Origin: Actinomycetes bacterium
GTDB lineage: Bacteria; Actinomycetota; Acidimicrobiia; Acidimicrobiales; CADCSY01
Length of the DNA stretch: 8,665 bases
Direction: 5' to 3'
Assembly (NCBI GenBank): GCA_025464025.1
Contig: JAODBP010000059.1
Span: forward strand, 1 to 8,665
Made by a program: the position numbers and the translations under genes. Numbering within the stretch: the first letter of the stretch is position 1; every line of letters begins with the position of its first letter. This document shows positions 6,294-8,665 of this stretch, piece by piece. The notes under the pieces are model-generated. The model worked only from the letters and a program-made list of their open reading frames with translations. It was not told the DNA's origin and made no database searches.

Positions 6294-8435
6294 GTGCTGC
6301 CGCTCGAGGGGGTGCGGGTCCTCGATCGGACGATCGAGGTCGGCGAGCTGTGCGGCCGGCTGCTGGCCGACCTCGGGGCCGACGTCGTCAAGCTCGAGCC
6401 GGCCGGCGGCTCGCCGGCCCGGGCCCACCCGCCGGGCGGCCTGTGGTGGGCGTACCGCAACTGGAACAAGCGGGGCATCACCGAAGGCCACCTGACGGCC
6501 GGGGCCGACGTGGTCCTCCACTCGTCGCTGGAGCAGACCCAGCCCTGGCACTCGGGCCAGATCGTGTGCGCCCTCACCTGGTTCGGACAGACCGGCCCCT
6601 ACGCCGGCCGCCCGGCCACCGACGACGTGGTCCTGGGCATGTCGGGCTGGCTGTCGCAGTCGGGCATCCCGGAGAAGCCGCCACTGCTGCTCCCGGGCAC
6701 GATCGCCTCCGACGCCGCGTCGATCATGGGCGCCTGGGCCGTGCTCGCCGCGCTGTGGCAGCGCCGGATCACCGGGCACGGGCAGCTCCTCGACGTGTCC
6801 GCCTTCGAGGCCGTGGTCCAGATCGACACCTGGTCGATCGCCAACGCGTCGATGGGCTCGCCCCGGCGGGTGCGGGGTGGCCCCCAGATGTACCCGGCCA
6901 TCAAGACGCTCGACGGCGCGGTGAAGGTCGTCGTCATGTCGGCCAAGCAGTGGGCCGCGGTGCTCGAGTGGCTGGGGCACCCGGAGGCCCTGGCCGACCC
7001 GGCGCTGGCGAACATGATGACCCGCATCCACCGGCGGGCCGAGGTCAACGCCGTGCTGGAGGACTTCCTCGGCCGGCGGACCACCCGGGAGGCGGCCGAG
7101 GAGGCCCAGCGCCGAGGGATCGTGATCACCCCGATCAACGGCCCCGCCGACCTCCTCGTCGACGAGCACCTCCTCGCCCGCGGCGCCCTGGTCGACGCCG
7201 AGGTCGCCCCCGGCGTGCGCGGCCGGGTGCCGGCCGGCTTCTTCGAGCTCGACGGCGAGCGCCTCGGCCTTCGCTTCCGCGCCCCCGCCGTGGGCGAGCA
7301 CGACCGCACCATCGAGTGGGACGAGCGGCCCGTCGAGCGGACGGCGTCGGCCGCCGGGATCGGTCCGCTGGCCGGCCTGCGCGTCCTCGACTTCGGGCAC
7401 GGCGGCGTCGGCGTCCAGTGCGGCCGGATCTTCGCCGACCACGGCGCCGACGTGATCAAGGTCGAGAGCTCGGGCCACCCCGACTTCATGCGGCTCATGG
7501 GGGCCAACGGCACCAGCCCGTCGTTCGCCTCGTCGAGCCGCTCGAAGCGCAGCCTCGGCGTCGACCTCAAGCACCCCGACGGCCTCGCCCTCGTCCGCCG
7601 CCTCGTGGCCGGCGCCGACGTGGTCATCGAGAACAACTCGGCCGGCACCATGGCCGCCCTCGGCCTCGGCTGGGACGACCTCCGGGCCAGCAACCCGAAC
7701 CTCGTCATGCTCTCGAGCCAGCTCCTCGGCTCGACCGGTCCCCGCGCCGGCTGGAGCGGCTACGGGCCCTCGGTCCAGGCCTACGGCGGCCTCGTCCACC
7801 AGTGGGCCTTCCCCGACGGCGAGGGGGCGCCCGGCACGCCCTCGAACCACCCCGACCTCCTCGTCGGCCACCTCCTCGGCGTCCTCGGCCTCGCCATCCT
7901 CTGGCGCGGCACCGGCGGCCACGGCGAGCTGGCCCAGGCCGAGGTGGTGGCCGGCACCCTCGGCGAGCTGCTCCTGGCCGAGAGCCTGGCCCCGGGGACC
8001 ATCGGCCCCGACGGCAACGACGATCCCCGGGGCGGGACGTGGGGCGTGTTCCGCTGCGCCGGCGACGAGGAGTGGGTGGTCGTCTGCTCGGAGGGGGACG
8101 TGCCGGAGCTGGCGGCGTGGTGCGAGCTCGGTGCCGACGCGGTCGTCGAGCGGTGCCTGGCCCAGGGCATCCCCGCCGGTCGCATGGCGTACCCGCCCGA
8201 TCTGCTGACCGACCCGCAGCTCGTGGCACGGGACTTCCTCGCCGAGCCGCTCGACCAGCCCGACGTCGGGTCCCTCACCCTCGACCGCCAGTCCTACCTG
8301 GCCTCAGACCTGCCGCTGCCCCCGTCGTCGCCTGCCCCGCGACTCGGGGAGCACACCCGCGAGGTGGCGGCGGAGGCCGGGCTGTCGGAGGTCGACATCG
8401 ACGCGCTGGTCGAGCGGGGCGTGCTCGAGGTCTGA
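6294..8435 (+). CDS. Two-domain family III (CaiB/BaiF) CoA-transferase or acyl-CoA racemase
   Basis: A 713-residue cytosolic protein with two tandem CaiB/BaiF domains. Members move CoA between carboxylic acids or racemise 2-methylacyl-CoAs. Domain 1 (about 1-345) opens with GVRVLDRTIEVGELCGRLLADLGADVVKLE and keeps the acylation-site Asp167 in GHGQLLDVSAFEAV. Domain 2 (about 356-713) opens with GLRVLDFGHGGVGVQCG and GADVIKVE, but the matching site reads GHGELAQAEVV, so Asp is replaced by Glu545 or Gln548 depending on the alignment. Domain 1 lacks much of the segment that domain 2 has at 421-470, while domain 2 is shorter in the C-terminal small-domain region. Single-domain relatives are about 380-430 residues and homodimeric. 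The GTG at 6294 lies one base after the SDR stop and matches the family N-terminus (LPLEGVRVLD); no strong Shine-Dalgarno is visible, so coupling is likely. Family is secure; the substrate and which reaction are not. Confidence 0.9.
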   Translation: MLPLEGVRVLDRTIEVGELCGRLLADLGADVVKLEPAGGSPARAHPPGGLWWAYRNWNKRGITEGHLTAGADVVLHSSLEQTQPWHSGQIVCALTWFGQTGPYAGRPATDDVVLGMSGWLSQSGIPEKPPLLLPGTIASDAASIMGAWAVLAALWQRRITGHGQLLDVSAFEAVVQIDTWSIANASMGSPRRVRGGPQMYPAIKTLDGAVKVVVMSAKQWAAVLEWLGHPEALADPALANMMTRIHRRAEVNAVLEDFLGRRTTREAAEEAQRRGIVITPINGPADLLVDEHLLARGALVDAEVAPGVRGRVPAGFFELDGERLGLRFRAPAVGEHDRTIEWDERPVERTASAAGIGPLAGLRVLDFGHGGVGVQCGRIFADHGADVIKVESSGHPDFMRLMGANGTSPSFASSSRSKRSLGVDLKHPDGLALVRRLVAGADVVIENNSAGTMAALGLGWDDLRASNPNLVMLSSQLLGSTGPRAGWSGYGPSVQAYGGLVHQWAFPDGEGAPGTPSNHPDLLVGHLLGVLGLAILWRGTGGHGELAQAEVVAGTLGELLLAESLAPGTIGPDGNDDPRGGTWGVFRCAGDEEWVVVCSEGDVPELAAWCELGADAVVERCLAQGIPAGRMAYPPDLLTDPQLVARDFLAEPLDQPDVGSLTLDRQSYLASDLPLPPSSPAPRLGEHTREVAAEAGLSEVDIDALVERGVLEV

Positions 8436-8599
8436 GGCGACTGCATCGACCTGGAGCACGCCCTTCACCGCCCGGTTCCGCGGGACGGCCCCGAGCTAGA
8501 TGTAGATCCCATCCACGTTCGTCAGGGTGGCTGCGGGCATCGCCCCAGGACCAAAGACGCTCCGAGGGGACAACGGGGCGCGCCGGACCTGGTGCTTCC

Positions 8600-8651
8600 C
8601 GAACCGGCGACGGATTGACAACGTTTCTGTTGTCAATCCGTCGCCAGTTCG
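8600..8651. repeat. Near-perfect 23-bp inverted repeat
   Basis: Arms 8600-8622 and 8629-8651 are reverse complements with a single mismatch (C8605 against A8646), around the 6-base loop GTTTCT. The inner 17 bp are perfect (8606-8622 with 8629-8645). The inner part contains TTGACAAC and GTTGTCAA, so a TTGACA -35-like hexamer appears on both strands, but I see no matching -10 downstream on either. It starts 165 bases after the CoA-transferase stop, in sequence with no convincing gene. It could be a factor-assisted or bidirectional terminator, a regulator binding site for a gene beyond the window, or a small repeated element. No T-run follows either arm. Confidence 0.85.
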
Positions 8652-8665
8652 AGCGCGGGACTCGG

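Noticed and set aside
6258..7922. Long minus-strand open frame opposite the CoA-transferase gene.
   Set aside because: Low-complexity composition without family motifs; it is a shadow of the strongly supported plus-strand gene.
8600..8651. The inverted repeat as an integron attC site or a CRISPR repeat.
   Set aside because: The outer ends do not fit RYYYAAC/GTTRRRY core sites, the stem lacks attC-type unpaired bases, there is no integrase or gene cassette, and only one copy is present, so no array.
8496..8665. Minus-strand open frame from the right edge to a TAG at 8496-8498, ending in NVDGIYI.
   Set aside because: It lacks the G/C third-position bias of the other genes, has no recognisable motif, and runs through the 23-bp inverted repeat. 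It could be the tail of a gene beyond the edge, but support is too weak to call.

Overview
The window is very GC-rich, with strong G/C bias at third codon positions, GTG as well as ATG starts, and long spurious open frames on both strands. This points to a high-GC actinobacterium. The ABC-transporter operon style (fused LivH-LivM permease, Ser/Thr-rich lipoprotein linker) and the two-domain CoA-transferase would suit Acidimicrobiia or a relative. That placement is inference; there is no rRNA or other phylogenetic marker here.

Left two thirds (1-5302, minus strand): a branched-chain amino acid-type (HAAT/Liv) ABC importer operon. In transcription order it holds a substrate-binding lipoprotein (3902-5302), a 15-bp GC hairpin with a UUCG tetraloop, a fused LivH-LivM permease (1540-3828), LivG ATPase (806-1540), LivF ATPase (81-806), and the first 25 codons of another protein (1-75) that runs out of the window. 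The permease, livG and livF overlap by one base each (TAATG, TGATG), so their translation is probably coupled. The binding protein is separated from the rest by the hairpin, a layout that often lets binding protein be made in excess over membrane components.

A 222-bp divergent intergenic region (5303-5524) carries a candidate promoter for the transporter operon with GAGGTC/GACCTC-type dyads around it.

Right third (5525-8435, plus strand): two adjacent genes, a classical SDR oxidoreductase and a 713-residue protein made of two tandem family III (CaiB/BaiF) CoA-transferase domains. They probably act on an acyl-CoA or its precursor. The two CoA-transferase halves are shortened in different places, and only the first keeps the canonical catalytic Asp. 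An imported carboxylated compound could be activated and oxidised by this pair, but the substrate cannot be read from the sequence.

The last 230 bases hold no convincing gene. They contain a striking 23-bp inverted repeat with one mismatch (8600-8651). I see no phage, insertion sequence, CRISPR array, tRNA or rRNA. Most of the window is recognisable metabolic and transport sequence; the most unusual points are the two hairpins and the asymmetric CoA-transferase fusion.
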